Part shown: one piece after another, positions 17,947 through 26,060 of the stretch | Numbering within the stretch: position 1 is the stretch's first letter | Layout of the letters: the number at the start of each line of letters is the position of its first letter | NCBI RefSeq assembly: GCF_003182485.1 | Contig: NZ_QGTX01000001.1 | Span: 2,190,001-2,254,000, forward strand | Length of the DNA stretch: 64,000 nucleotides | Direction: 5' to 3' | From: Geodermatophilus normandii | GTDB lineage: Bacteria; Actinomycetota; Actinomycetes; Mycobacteriales; Geodermatophilaceae | Program-made: the position numbers and the translations under genes | Notes under the pieces: generated by a model | What the model was told of the DNA's origin: nothing | Database searches by the model: none | What the model saw: the letters and a program-made list of their open reading frames with translations, nothing else

Positions 17947-18740
17947 CCGCGTCCGTGTCCCTGCCCGCGGCCCACCTGCGGGTGCCCGGTGCCGACGGCG
18001 TCGGGGTCGCCGTCCACCGCTGGGGGGAGCCCGGCCACCTCCCGCCGGTCTACCTGCAGCACGGCTTCGTCGCCGACACCCGGCTCAACTGGGTCGGCAC
18101 CGGGACGGTCGCGGTGCTGCTGGCGGCCGGGCGGGAGGTCGTGGGCGTCGACGCCCGCGGGCACGGCAGGTCGGACAAGCCGCACGACCCGGCCGCCTAC
18201 GGCGAGCTCCGCATGGCCGACGACCTGCGGCGGGTCGCCGACGCGCTCGGTCACGACTCCTACGACCTGGCCGGCTACTCGATGGGGGCGACGGTCGCGA
18301 TGCTGGTCGCGGTCGCCGACCGGAGGGTCCGCCGGCTGGTGGTCGCCGGGGCCGGCGCCGCCTTCGTCGAGCGCGGCGGCGCCGAGCGCCACGCCGTCCT
18401 GATGGCCGAGCTGGCCGACGCGCTGGAGGCGCCCGACGTCGCCGACGTGCGCACTCCCGCCACCGTTCCCTTCCGCCGGATGGCCGACGCCCTGGCCGCC
18501 GACCGGCGGGCCCTCGCCGCGCACGCCCGGGCGGTGCACACCCGGAGCGCCGACCTGGCCGCGATCACCGCGCCCACCCTGGTCCTCGCCGGCGACGCCG
18601 ACCCACTCGCGGCCCGCCCCGGGACGCTCGCCGCCGCCATCCCGGGTGCCCGGGTGGCCGTCGTCCCGGGCGACCATGCCACCGCGCTCCGGGCGCCGGC
18701 CTTCGCCGCGGCGCTCGCCGGCTTCCTGGGGGAGCCGTGA
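17943..18740 (+). CDS. Alpha/beta hydrolase
   Basis: This 265-residue alpha/beta-hydrolase has the nucleophile elbow [11 protein letters not shown] (Ser), the oxyanion region [11 protein letters not shown], an acid in [10 protein letters not shown] and the catalytic His in [10 protein letters not shown]. Substrate cannot be read from sequence. Four-base GTGA overlaps on both sides couple it to the aldo/keto reductase and the XdhC-like gene. It could hydrolyse an ester or lactone in the same pathway, which is inference from context. Confidence 0.87.
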   Translation: MTASVSLPAAHLRVPGADGVGVAVHRWGEPGHLPPVYLQHGFVADTRLNWVGTGTVAVLLAAGREVVGVDARGHGRSDKPHDPAAYGELRMADDLRRVADALGHDSYDLAGYSMGATVAMLVAVADRRVRRLVVAGAGAAFVERGGAERHAVLMAELADALEAPDVADVRTPATVPFRRMADALAADRRALAAHARAVHTRSADLAAITAPTLVLAGDADPLAARPGTLAAAIPGARVAVVPGDHATALRAPAFAAALAGFLGEP

Positions 18741-19249
18741 CCGACCCCGCCTGCGGTGTCGCGCACGGGGCGGCCGCCGGGGCGCCGGCCGGCCGGGTGC
18801 TGGTGGCGGTGTTCGACTCCCCGGTGGCCGCGGTGCTGCTGCGGTGGGCGCCGGAGCTCGGCTACCGCACCGTGCTGCTCGATCCCGATCCCGCCCGCGG
18901 GGCCGGCGTCGTCACGCTCGACGACCTCGTCCCGCACCTGGACGGCACGGACCTGTCCGACGCCGACGTCGTGGTCACCGACCACCACCGGCCCGAGCTC
19001 GGCGAGGTGCTGCGCGACGTGCTGGCCCGGCCGGTCCGCTGGGTGGGCGTCATGGGCAACCCCCGGCACGAGGGCCCCCACGTGGCGGCGCTGGCCGCGC
19101 TCGGGGTGCCGCCGGAGGAGGTGGCCCGGGTGCACCGGCCGATCGGGCTGGACATCGGCTCGCGTTCCCCGGCCGAGATCGCGCTGAGCACGCTGGCCGG
19201 GCTGCTGGCCGACCGCAACGGCCGGTCCGGCGCCCCGCACGGCCACTGA
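18737..19249 (+). CDS. XdhC family Rossmann-domain protein
   Basis: This 170-residue protein matches only the C-terminal Rossmann domain of XdhC/CoxI, the molybdenum-cofactor insertion chaperones. Diagnostic blocks are VRWVGVMGNPRHEGPHVAAL and HRPIGLDIGSRSPAEIALS. The N-terminal CoxI domain is absent, and no molybdenum hydroxylase genes are in the window. It starts at GTG 18737, overlapping the hydrolase stop. Its placement in a sugar-type operon is odd; a nucleotide-binding or redox role is possible. Confidence 0.82.
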   Translation: MTDPACGVAHGAAAGAPAGRVLVAVFDSPVAAVLLRWAPELGYRTVLLDPDPARGAGVVTLDDLVPHLDGTDLSDADVVVTDHHRPELGEVLRDVLARPVRWVGVMGNPRHEGPHVAALAALGVPPEEVARVHRPIGLDIGSRSPAEIALSTLAGLLADRNGRSGAPHGH

Positions 19250-19251
19250 CG

Positions 19252-20595
19252 GTGTCCGGCGTCCTGCTCGGCGCGGACCTGGGCACCAGCGGGCTCAAGC
19301 TCGTCGCGCTCGGGGAGGACGGCGGCACGGTCGCCGAGACCGAGGCCGGCTACGCGGTGGACAGCCCCCGGGAGGGCTGGGCCGAGTGCGCGGTCGGCAC
19401 CTGGCGCGCCGCGTTCGACGACGCGCTGGCCCGGCTGCTGCCCGCGCTGGGCGGCCGGCCGGTGGCCGGGCTCGGCCTCTCGGGCCAGATGCACGGCACG
19501 GTGCTCGTCGACGACGCGGGCGCGGCCCTCGCGCCCGCGGTGCTGTGGCCCGACCGGCGCGCCGCGGCGGAGGTCGACCGGTGGCGGGCGCTGCCGGCCG
19601 GCGACCGGGCCGCGCTGGCCAATCCGCTGGTGCCGGGGATGACCGGGCCGGCGCTGGCCTGGCTGGCCGCACACCGCCCCGACCTGCTCGACCGCGCCGC
19701 CGCGGTGCTGCTGCCCAAGGACGCGTTCCGGGCGACCCTGCTGCCCGGCGCCGACCCGCGGGTCACCGACCGCAGCGACGCCTCGGCCACGCTGCTCTGG
19801 GACGTCGTCGCCGACGGCTGGTCGGCCGCCGCGCGGGCTGCGGCCGGGGTGCCGGCGGAGCTGCTGCCCGCGGTGCGGCCCTCGGCGGAGGTGACGGGGA
19901 CCGCGGTGCTCGGCGGCGCCGAGGTGCCGGTCGTCGTCGGCGGCGGGGACACCCCGCTGGCGCTGCTCGCGGCCGGGACGTCCGGCGGGCTGCAGGTCAA
20001 CCTCGGTACCGGCGCGCAGGTGCTGCGGCCCGGGTGGGTGCCCGCGCCCGCCGATGACCCGCCGGTGCACGGCTACGCCGACGCCGAGGACGGCTGGTAC
20101 GCCATGGCCGCGCTGCAGAACGGCGGGTCGGCGTGGACCTGGGTGGCCGGCGTGTTCGGCGTGACGTCGGGGGAGCTGCTGGAGCTGGCCGCGACGTCGG
20201 CGCCCGGGGCCGGGGGAGCGGTGTTCCGGCCGTTCCTCACCGGTGAGCGCGGCGGGGTGGCCGGCCCCGCCGACCGGGCGGGGTGGAGCGGCCTGGGCGC
20301 CGGCACGACCCGCGCCGACCTCGCCCGCGCCGCCGTCGAGGGCGTGCTGTCGGCGGTCGCCGCCGCGGCGGGGCTCCTCGGCGGGGCGCCCCCCGGGCCG
20401 GTGGTCCTGACCGGGGGCGGGGGACGTTCGCCGCTGGTGCGGCAGGTGCTCGCCGACCTGTTGGGCCGGCCGGTCGCGTTCCTGCCGCTGCGCAGCGCGT
20501 CGGCCGTCGGGGCGGCGGTGCTGGCCGGGCGGGGCGTCGGCCTGGCCGTGGAGCCGCGACGGGCACCGGAGCCGCCGGTGCCGCCGCGGACCTGA
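19252..20595 (+). CDS. xylB: FGGY-family carbohydrate kinase, xylulokinase-like
   Basis: This 447-residue FGGY kinase has the ATP-binding N-terminus LLGADLGTSGLKLVAL, the sugar-contact motif GLGLSGQMHGTVLVD and the C-terminal ATPase block PVVLTGGGGRSPLVRQVLADL. Xylulokinase is the closest assignment (D-xylulose to xylulose 5-phosphate), but FGGY members also act on other ketoses. It begins two bases after the XdhC-like stop and ends the operon. No transporter or isomerase is adjacent. Confidence 0.85.
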   Translation: MSGVLLGADLGTSGLKLVALGEDGGTVAETEAGYAVDSPREGWAECAVGTWRAAFDDALARLLPALGGRPVAGLGLSGQMHGTVLVDDAGAALAPAVLWPDRRAAAEVDRWRALPAGDRAALANPLVPGMTGPALAWLAAHRPDLLDRAAAVLLPKDAFRATLLPGADPRVTDRSDASATLLWDVVADGWSAAARAAAGVPAELLPAVRPSAEVTGTAVLGGAEVPVVVGGGDTPLALLAAGTSGGLQVNLGTGAQVLRPGWVPAPADDPPVHGYADAEDGWYAMAALQNGGSAWTWVAGVFGVTSGELLELAATSAPGAGGAVFRPFLTGERGGVAGPADRAGWSGLGAGTTRADLARAAVEGVLSAVAAAAGLLGGAPPGPVVLTGGGGRSPLVRQVLADLLGRPVAFLPLRSASAVGAAVLAGRGVGLAVEPRRAPEPPVPPRT

Positions 20596-20688
20596 CCCGC
20601 GCGGGCGCGGGGAACGGCGCCCGCGCGGGATCCGTTGTCCCCGGTGACGGACCCAGGACGGGGTCCCCGGCGAGAGGAGGCGCACGAG

Positions 20689-20883
20689 ATGGCGTCGGTG
20701 TTCGACAAGGTGGCCCAGTTCGCCCGCAGCGGGAAGGGCCAGCAGGTCCTGAAGCAGGCGTCGGCCAAGGCGCAGCAGGTGGCCAGGGACCCGAAGACGA
20801 AGGCGCGGATCGACGACGCCCGCCGCCGGCTCTCCGGTGGCCGCGGCACGGGGACGGGCGGGGGCACCACCCCCACCGTCTGA
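20689..20883 (+). CDS. Small basic helical protein
   Basis: This 64-residue protein starts at ATG 20689 with AGAGGAGG nine bases upstream. It begins MASVFDKVAQFARSGKGQQV, is rich in Lys, Gln and Ala with a helical middle, and ends in a Gly/Thr tail. Similar short proteins of unknown function are common in actinobacteria. A strong bidirectional terminator follows. Function unknown. Confidence 0.65.
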   Translation: MASVFDKVAQFARSGKGQQVLKQASAKAQQVARDPKTKARIDDARRRLSGGRGTGTGGGTTPTV

Positions 20884-20892
20884 GCGACGCGC

Positions 20893-20939
20893 CGAGGACG
20901 GCGGCCCTCCCCGCTCTCCGGGGAGGGCCGCCGTCCTCG
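20893..20939. terminator. Bidirectional terminator between small gene and hisN
   Basis: Perfect 20-bp arms (20893-20912 and 20920-20939) around a 7-base loop, placed between two convergent stop codons. Confidence 0.85.
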
Positions 20940-20941
20940 CG

Positions 20942-21748
20942 TCAGGCTGCCGGGTCGGGTAGCCGGAGGTGTCCCAGGGCCGCGTCGTGCAGCGCGCCGT
21001 TCGTGGCCAGCGCGCTGCCGCCGGCCGGGCCGTCGGCGCCGGTGAGGTCCGTGAAGCGCCCGCCGGCCTCCCGCACGATGACGTCGAGCGCGGCGAGGTC
21101 CCACAACGACACCTCGGGCTCGCAGGCCACGTCGACCGCCCCCTCGGCCAGGAGCACGTAGCTCCAGAAGTCGCCGTAGGCGCGGGTGCGCCACACCGAC
21201 CGGGTCAGGTCGAGGAAGCCGCCGAGCAGGCCACGCTCCTCCCAGCCGGACAGGCTGGAGTAGGACAGGCTGGCGTCGGTCAGGTCGGTGACGCCGGAGA
21301 CACGGCAGCGGGTGGCCGACTCCAGGCGCCGGCCGGTCCAGGCGCCGACGTCCTTGGCCGCCCACCAGCGCCGGTTGAGCGCCGGCGCGGAGACCAGGCC
21401 GACCACTGCCTCGTCGCCGTCGAACAGCGCGATGAGCGTGGCCCACACCGGCACGCCGCGGACGAAGTTCTTCGTCCCGTCGATCGGGTCGAGCACCCAG
21501 CGCCGCGGGCCGTGGCCGGTCACGCCGAACTCCTCGCCGAGCACCGCGTCACGCGTGCGGGCACGGGCCAGGGTGATCCGCAGTTGCTCCTCGACGGCGC
21601 GGTCGGCGTCGGTGACCGGCGTGAGGTCCGGCTTCGTCTCGACGGTGAGGTCGAGGGCCCGGAAGCGCTCCATGCTGATCGAGTCCGCCTGGTCGGCGAG
21701 CACGTGCGCGAGGTGCATGTCCCCCGTGAAGTCCCGGCCCGGTGTCAT
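20942..21748 (-). CDS. hisN: Histidinol-phosphatase (inositol monophosphatase family)
   Basis: This 268-residue member of the IMPase family carries [14 protein letters not shown] (metal-binding DPxDGT), AVLGEEFG and the C-terminal [15 protein letters not shown]. Actinobacterial proteins of this type supply histidinol-phosphate phosphatase, the last dephosphorylation in histidine synthesis. An inositol monophosphatase role is the alternative. The ATG at 21748 is preferred because TAGGTT lies just upstream. It converges on a strong terminator. Confidence 0.85.
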   Translation of the reverse strand: MTPGRDFTGDMHLAHVLADQADSISMERFRALDLTVETKPDLTPVTDADRAVEEQLRITLARARTRDAVLGEEFGVTGHGPRRWVLDPIDGTKNFVRGVPVWATLIALFDGDEAVVGLVSAPALNRRWWAAKDVGAWTGRRLESATRCRVSGVTDLTDASLSYSSLSGWEERGLLGGFLDLTRSVWRTRAYGDFWSYVLLAEGAVDVACEPEVSLWDLAALDVIVREAGGRFTDLTGADGPAGGSALATNGALHDAALGHLRLPDPAA

Positions 21749-21770
21749 GGGCACCGAACCTAGCCGGGCG

Positions 21771-21947
21771 TCAGCCGAAGACGGCGGCACTCACGCCGCT
21801 GGGCCCCTCGTACTCCCGGTCGTCGATCTTCTTGAGCGCCTCCAGCACCTCCTCGTCGCTCCCCTTGGCCTGCTCGAGGATCTGCTCCTTGGTCGCCGGG
21901 TAGTCCATGCCCTTGAGGGCCTTCTGGATGTCGATGGGGCTCACCAT
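21771..21947 (-). CDS. DUF2795 family small protein
   Basis: This 58-residue protein reads [20 protein letters not shown] and then [19 protein letters not shown], a clear DUF2795 domain (short helical domain with a conserved L.G..YPA..E.L..A pattern). The second codon is GTG and could also start translation. The ribosome-binding site is weak. It lies just upstream of hisN on the same strand. No function is established. Confidence 0.85.
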   Translation of the reverse strand: MVSPIDIQKALKGMDYPATKEQILEQAKGSDEEVLEALKKIDDREYEGPSGVSAAVFG

Positions 21948-22000
21948 GACGTCCCGCTACCCCCGCCCACGTGCTCCGATGCGCGGATACCGTCGCTCCC

Positions 22001-22543
22001 GTGGAGGCGGCGACGATCGTGGGGCTGCTGGCCGACCCCACCCGGTTGAGGGTGGTGGCGGCCCTGGCCCTGGGCGCGGGGACGATCGAGGAGGTCGCCG
22101 ACGCCTCGGGCCTCGCGCTCAAGGACGTGGCCCTGGCCGCCCGCCGCCTCGCCCGCGCCGGGCTGGTGCGCCGCGACGGGCACGTCCTCGAGCTGCTGAC
22201 CGACCGCTTCGGCGCCGCCGCCCGGGCCGCGGCCGCCTCCGCGCCGCCGCCGGAGCCGCTGTCGGACGACCCGGCCGAGTCCGCGGTCCTCGCCGCGTTC
22301 ATCCGCGACGGCCGGCTGACCACCATCCCGGCGCAGCGAAGCAAGCGGCGCGTCGTGCTCGAGCACGTGGTGCGGGTGTTCGAGGTCGGCGTCCGCTATC
22401 CGGAGCGGGAGGTCAACGCCCTGCTGGGTGTGTGGCACCCCGACACCGCGGCGCTGCGGCGCCACCTGGTCGACGAGGGGCTGCTGTCCCGCGAGGCCGG
22501 GCTGTACTGGCGCTCGGGCGGCTGGGTCGACGTCGGCCCGTAG
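22001..22543 (+). CDS. HTH protein with DUF2087 domain
   Basis: This 180-residue protein has an ArsR-like winged helix-turn-helix (residues 5-75: LLADPTRLRVVAALALGAGT, then LALKDVALAARRLARAGLV) followed by a DUF2087 domain (KRRVVLEHVVRVFEVGVRYP, then LRRHLVDEGLLSREAGLYWR). It is likely a DNA-binding regulator. The GTG start at 22001 is supported by TACCGT seven bases upstream, typical of a leaderless transcript. Targets are unknown. Confidence 0.82.
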   Translation: MEAATIVGLLADPTRLRVVAALALGAGTIEEVADASGLALKDVALAARRLARAGLVRRDGHVLELLTDRFGAAARAAAASAPPPEPLSDDPAESAVLAAFIRDGRLTTIPAQRSKRRVVLEHVVRVFEVGVRYPEREVNALLGVWHPDTAALRRHLVDEGLLSREAGLYWRSGGWVDVGP

Positions 22544-22560
22544 TGCCCGGCCGGACGCTC

Positions 22561-22590
22561 GTGCTCTGCCCCCGATGTGGACCAGAGCAC
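22561..22590 (+). promoter_or_regulatory. Inverted repeat upstream of the 22.6 kb gene
   Basis: Perfect 8-bp arms GTGCTCTG (22561-22568) and CAGAGCAC (22583-22590) with a 14-base spacer, lying just after the HTH gene and before the start of the next gene. It could be an operator or a weak terminator. Confidence 0.35.
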
Positions 22591-22635
22591 GACTACTCGC
22601 AGGACAGGTGTCCGGCCGGGGCCCACACTGCGCAC

Positions 22636-23262
22636 GTGCCCGACGCCGACGACCTCCGCGCGCTCGCCCGGTCCTCCCCGGACCGGTGGACGACGCTGCG
22701 CTTCACCGAGCGCCGCCGACACGGGACCACGTGGTCCGGGCCCGTCCGCGGGTGGCTGCGCCGGCCCGACCTGCTGCGCGTCGAGGACGCCGACGGGCGG
22801 CTGCTCGAGGTCGTCCGGGAGGTCGGCGCGGACCACGACCCGATGTGGCAGGACTACCGCTGGGTCGCCGAGCTGCGGCCGCTCGAGCTCGCCGACGGCC
22901 TGGACGACGAGCTGGGCCCGCCGCTGGTGGTCGAGGCCGTGCGGGAGGTCGAGCACGCCGGCCGGGCGGCCTGGGAGGCACTCGTCGTCCCGACCGACGC
23001 CTACGAGCCGCGGTGCGGGTGCTGCCCGCTGCTGCGCAGCCGCCGGGTCGACGAGCTGGAGTGGGGCAGCGTCCCCGAGGGGACGGAGTACCCCAGCGCG
23101 TCGCTCGTCCGGCTCGACCTGCAGACCGGGGTGTGCGTGTGGGCGGAGGCCCTCGACGGCACCTTCGCGGGGGACACCCACGACCTGCGCATCGAGGCGG
23201 TCGACGAGCCGATGACCGACGACCTGTTCCGCCGGCCCCGCCGCCAGGGCGCCCTCGGCTAG
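22636..23262 (+). CDS. Conserved hypothetical protein
   Basis: About 208 residues from GTG 22636. It has no domain I recognise. Two cysteine pairs occur in EPRCGCCPLLRS, and the rest is acidic with many Trp and Arg (RWTTLRFTERRRHGTTWSGP). A longer reading from GTG 22543, overlapping the previous stop, would add a CPRCG motif. I rejected it because that stretch has six A/T-ending codons in 31, unlike the rest, and contains an inverted repeat. It ends overlapping the convergent VOC gene by four bases. Confidence 0.6.
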   Translation: MPDADDLRALARSSPDRWTTLRFTERRRHGTTWSGPVRGWLRRPDLLRVEDADGRLLEVVREVGADHDPMWQDYRWVAELRPLELADGLDDELGPPLVVEAVREVEHAGRAAWEALVVPTDAYEPRCGCCPLLRSRRVDELEWGSVPEGTEYPSASLVRLDLQTGVCVWAEALDGTFAGDTHDLRIEAVDEPMTDDLFRRPRRQGALG

Positions 23263-23690
23263 GACAACCGCACGGTCCCGTCGGGGTCGACCGACCAGCC
23301 GGGGTTGTGCCCGATCTCCCAGACGACGCCGTTCGGGTCGCGCACCAGCGCGTGGAAGACGCCACCGAACGCGCCCTCCTCCGGGGCGGTCAGCACCGTG
23401 CCGCCCGCGGCCGCCATGCGGTCGGCCAGCGCGCGGACCGCGTCGCGGTCGCCGACGTTGTGCGCCAGCGTCACGCCCGACACCTCCGGCCGCGCCGGGC
23501 CGGTGCCGAGGTCCTGGGCGAACTGGGCCGTCTCGAAGAACGCCAGGACCGTCCCCGGCGCGACCTGGAAGAACAGGATCTCCCCGGGCACGTCGAGCAG
23601 CGGCGTCCAGCCGAGGCCCTCGACGTAGAACCGCCGGGCGGCGTCGAGGTCGGCGGTGGCCAGGGTGAGGAAGTGGACCTGCGGCTCCAC
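23259..23690 (-). CDS. VOC (glyoxalase/bleomycin-resistance) family protein
   Basis: This 143-residue protein has the vicinal-oxygen-chelate fold: VHFLTLATADLDAARRFYVE at the start and a C-terminal FHALVRDPNGVVWEIGHNP metal-ligand segment. The GTG start at 23690 lies behind AGGAGG, which overlaps the rsgA stop, so it is translated after rsgA. The substrate is unknown; a dioxygenase- or glyoxalase-like function is possible. Confidence 0.85.
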   Translation of the reverse strand: MEPQVHFLTLATADLDAARRFYVEGLGWTPLLDVPGEILFFQVAPGTVLAFFETAQFAQDLGTGPARPEVSGVTLAHNVGDRDAVRALADRMAAAGGTVLTAPEEGAFGGVFHALVRDPNGVVWEIGHNPGWSVDPDGTVRLS

Positions 23691-23700
23691 CGGGCGCCTC

Positions 23701-24717
23701 CTAGTGCGTCGGGCCGGTCTGGCCGACCGCGTCGAGCAGCCGCCGGACACTGGCCAGCCGCTCGGCGCGGCCGGGTGGTCCGCCGGCGGCCCAGGCGTCC
23801 AGCGCGCAGTCCGGGTCGTCGGCCGAGTGGCCGCAGCCGGGCGGGCAGTCGACCGCGGCCTCGGCGAGGTCCTCGAACGCGCCCACCACGTCGTCGGCCG
23901 TGACGTGCGCCAGCCCGAGCGAGCGGATGCCGGGGGTGTCGACGATCGTGCCCCCGCCGGGCAGGTCGAACAGCACCGCCGACGACGACGTGTGCCGTCC
24001 CTTGCCGATCTTGCTCACCACGCCGATGGCCCGGTCGGCGTCGGGCACCAGCCGGTTGACCAGCGTCGACTTGCCCACCCCGGACTGGCCGACGAACACG
24101 CTGGTGCGGTCGGTCAGGCGCTCGAGCAGCGGGTCCAGCGGCGTCTCGCGCGACACCGGCACCGCGCCGACGTCGAGCCCGGCGTAGCGGTCCAGCAGCG
24201 TCTGGGGGCTGGCCAGGTCGGTCTTGGTGAGGCAGAACAGCGGCTCGAGCCCCCCGGCGTAGGCGGCCACCAGGCACCGGTCGAGGAACCCCAGCGCCGG
24301 GTCGGGGTCGGTCACCGAGGTGACGACGACGAGCTGCTCGGCGTTGGCGACGACCACCCGCTCGGTGGGGTCGGTGTCGTCGGCCGTGCGCCGCAGCGAC
24401 GTCGTCCGGTCCTCGATGACCACGATCCGGGCCAGGGTGTCCGGGCGGCCGGTGGTGTCCCCGACCAGCCGCACCCGGTCCCCGACGACGACGCCGTGCT
24501 TCCCGAGCTCGCGGGCGCGCATCGCGGTGACCTCGGCCGGGGCGCCGCCGGCCCCCTCGACCCGCACCGTCATGCGGCCGCGGTCGACGCCGACGACCAG
24601 CCCCGGGACGGCGTCGCTGTGCGCCGGGCGGGTGCGGGTGCGCGGCCGCGAGCCGCGCCGGTTGGGCCGGACCCGGACGTCGTCCTCGTCCGACCGGCTG
24701 TCGTGCCGGCGGCTCAG
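23701..24717 (-). CDS. rsgA: Ribosome small-subunit-dependent GTPase A
   Basis: This 338-residue circularly permuted GTPase acts in 30S subunit maturation. The motif order is permuted: G4 CLTKTDL precedes G1 VGQSGVGKSTLVN and G3 IVDTPGIRS. The C-terminal zinc site is CPPGCGHSADDPDC. An OB-like domain precedes the GTPase. The only start that preserves the basic N-terminus (SRRHDSRSDEDDVRVRP) is CTG at 24717, whose last bases overlap the aroA stop (CTGA). No ATG, GTG or TTG is in frame before the internal ATG of RGRMTVRVE. Operon: aroA-rsgA-VOC. Confidence 0.9.
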   Translation of the reverse strand: MSRRHDSRSDEDDVRVRPNRRGSRPRTRTRPAHSDAVPGLVVGVDRGRMTVRVEGAGGAPAEVTAMRARELGKHGVVVGDRVRLVGDTTGRPDTLARIVVIEDRTTSLRRTADDTDPTERVVVANAEQLVVVTSVTDPDPALGFLDRCLVAAYAGGLEPLFCLTKTDLASPQTLLDRYAGLDVGAVPVSRETPLDPLLERLTDRTSVFVGQSGVGKSTLVNRLVPDADRAIGVVSKIGKGRHTSSSAVLFDLPGGGTIVDTPGIRSLGLAHVTADDVVGAFEDLAEAAVDCPPGCGHSADDPDCALDAWAAGGPPGRAERLASVRRLLDAVGQTGPTH

Positions 24718-26006
24718 GAGGCCACCCCCGCCGCGGCCGAGAGCATCCCGGCCCAGCGCTCGCGGAAGTCCGGCAGCGTCTTGGTGACCGCCTCGGGCCC
24801 GGACACCCGGACACCGTCGACGGCCAGGCCGAGGACGGCGGCGGCCATGACCATCCGGTGGTCGGCGTAGGAGTCCAGCAGCGCCGGCCGCAGCGGGCCC
24901 GGCTCGATCTCCAGCCCGTCGGGCAGCTGCCGCACCCGGGCACCGACCGCGGTGAGCACCTCGTCGAGGGCCTGCAGCCGGTCGGTCTCGTGGCCGCGCA
25001 GGTGCCCGATGCCGGTCAGCCGGGAGGGGCCGTCGGCCAGCGCGCACAGCGCCGCGAGCACCGGCGTCAGCTCCCCGACGTCGCCGAGGTCGGCGACCAG
25101 CGGGGCGACGCGGCCGGTGCCGGTGACCTGCAGGCCGTCGGGCGTGCGCTCGACCTCGGCGCCCATGGCGGCCAGCAGGCGGTCGAGCTGCGCGCCCGGC
25201 TGGGTGGTGACGGCGGGCCAGTCGGGCACGGTCACCCGGCCGCCGGTGACCAGCGCGGCGGCGAGGAACGGGGCGGCGTTGGACAGGTCGGGCTCGACGA
25301 CGCGGTCGAGTGCGGCGACCGGCCCGGGCGACACCCGCCACCCCCGGTCGGTGGCGGTGACCTCCACGCCGTGCTCGCGCAGCGCGAGGACGGTCATCTC
25401 GACGTGCGGCATCGACGGCACCCCGCCGGTGAGCGTCAGGTCGATCCCGTCGGTGAACCGCGCGGCGGCCAGCAGCAGCCCCGAGACGATCTGCGAGGAC
25501 TCGCTCGCGTCGACCGTGACCGCTCCGCCGCGCACCGCGCCGGTGCCGGAGACGGTGAACGGCGCCCGGCCGCGACCGCCGTCGTCGACCGGGACGCCGA
25601 GGTCGCGCAGGGCCGCGATGAGCCCGGCGTTGGGGCGCTCGCGCAGTCGGGGGTCGCCGTCGAACCGGACCGGGCCGTCGGCCAGCGCGGCCACCGGTGG
25701 GAGGAACCGCAGCACGGTGCCGGCGAGCCCGGCGTCGACCTCGGCCGGCCCGCGCAGCTCCCCGGGCGTGACCAGCCAGTCGGGGCTCGCGGAGGGGCCG
25801 TCCTCGGCGATGCCGACGCCCAGCGCGCGCAGGCCGGCGGCCATCAGGTCGGTGTCGCGGGCGCGCAGGGGCCGCACGATCCGGCTCGGCCCGTCGGCCA
25901 GTGCCGCGAGGACCAGCGCCCGCGCGGTGATCGACTTGGACCCGGGCAGCGGGACGTGCGCCGCCACGGGCGTCGGGCGGTGCGGCGTCGTCCAGACCTG
26001 GCTCAC
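24714..26006 (-). CDS. aroA: 3-phosphoshikimate 1-carboxyvinyltransferase (EPSP synthase)
   Basis: This 430-residue enzyme transfers enolpyruvyl from PEP to shikimate 3-phosphate in the shikimate pathway. Substrate-binding blocks seen are VPLPGSKSITARALVLAAL near the N-terminus, ESSQIVSGLLLAAARF in the middle and the C-terminal VTKTLPDFRERW. The GTG start at 26006 (SQVWTTPHRPTPVAAHVPLP) matches the actinobacterial AroA N-terminus. It overlaps rsgA by four bases. The aroA-rsgA pairing is also seen in mycobacteria. Confidence 0.94.
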   Translation of the reverse strand: MSQVWTTPHRPTPVAAHVPLPGSKSITARALVLAALADGPSRIVRPLRARDTDLMAAGLRALGVGIAEDGPSASPDWLVTPGELRGPAEVDAGLAGTVLRFLPPVAALADGPVRFDGDPRLRERPNAGLIAALRDLGVPVDDGGRGRAPFTVSGTGAVRGGAVTVDASESSQIVSGLLLAAARFTDGIDLTLTGGVPSMPHVEMTVLALREHGVEVTATDRGWRVSPGPVAALDRVVEPDLSNAAPFLAAALVTGGRVTVPDWPAVTTQPGAQLDRLLAAMGAEVERTPDGLQVTGTGRVAPLVADLGDVGELTPVLAALCALADGPSRLTGIGHLRGHETDRLQALDEVLTAVGARVRQLPDGLEIEPGPLRPALLDSYADHRMVMAAAVLGLAVDGVRVSGPEAVTKTLPDFRERWAGMLSAAAGVAS

Positions 26007-26060
26007 GGGTCCATCCTGCCCGTGGCGCCCGGCCCGGAGGACAGCCGCACCGCCCACCGC

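Noticed and set aside
22543-22635. Longer N-terminus with a CPRCG zinc-ribbon motif for the gene at 22636
   Set aside because: Codon third positions there include six A/T in 31 and the stretch contains an inverted repeat, unlike the rest of the gene. It is kept only as an alternative.
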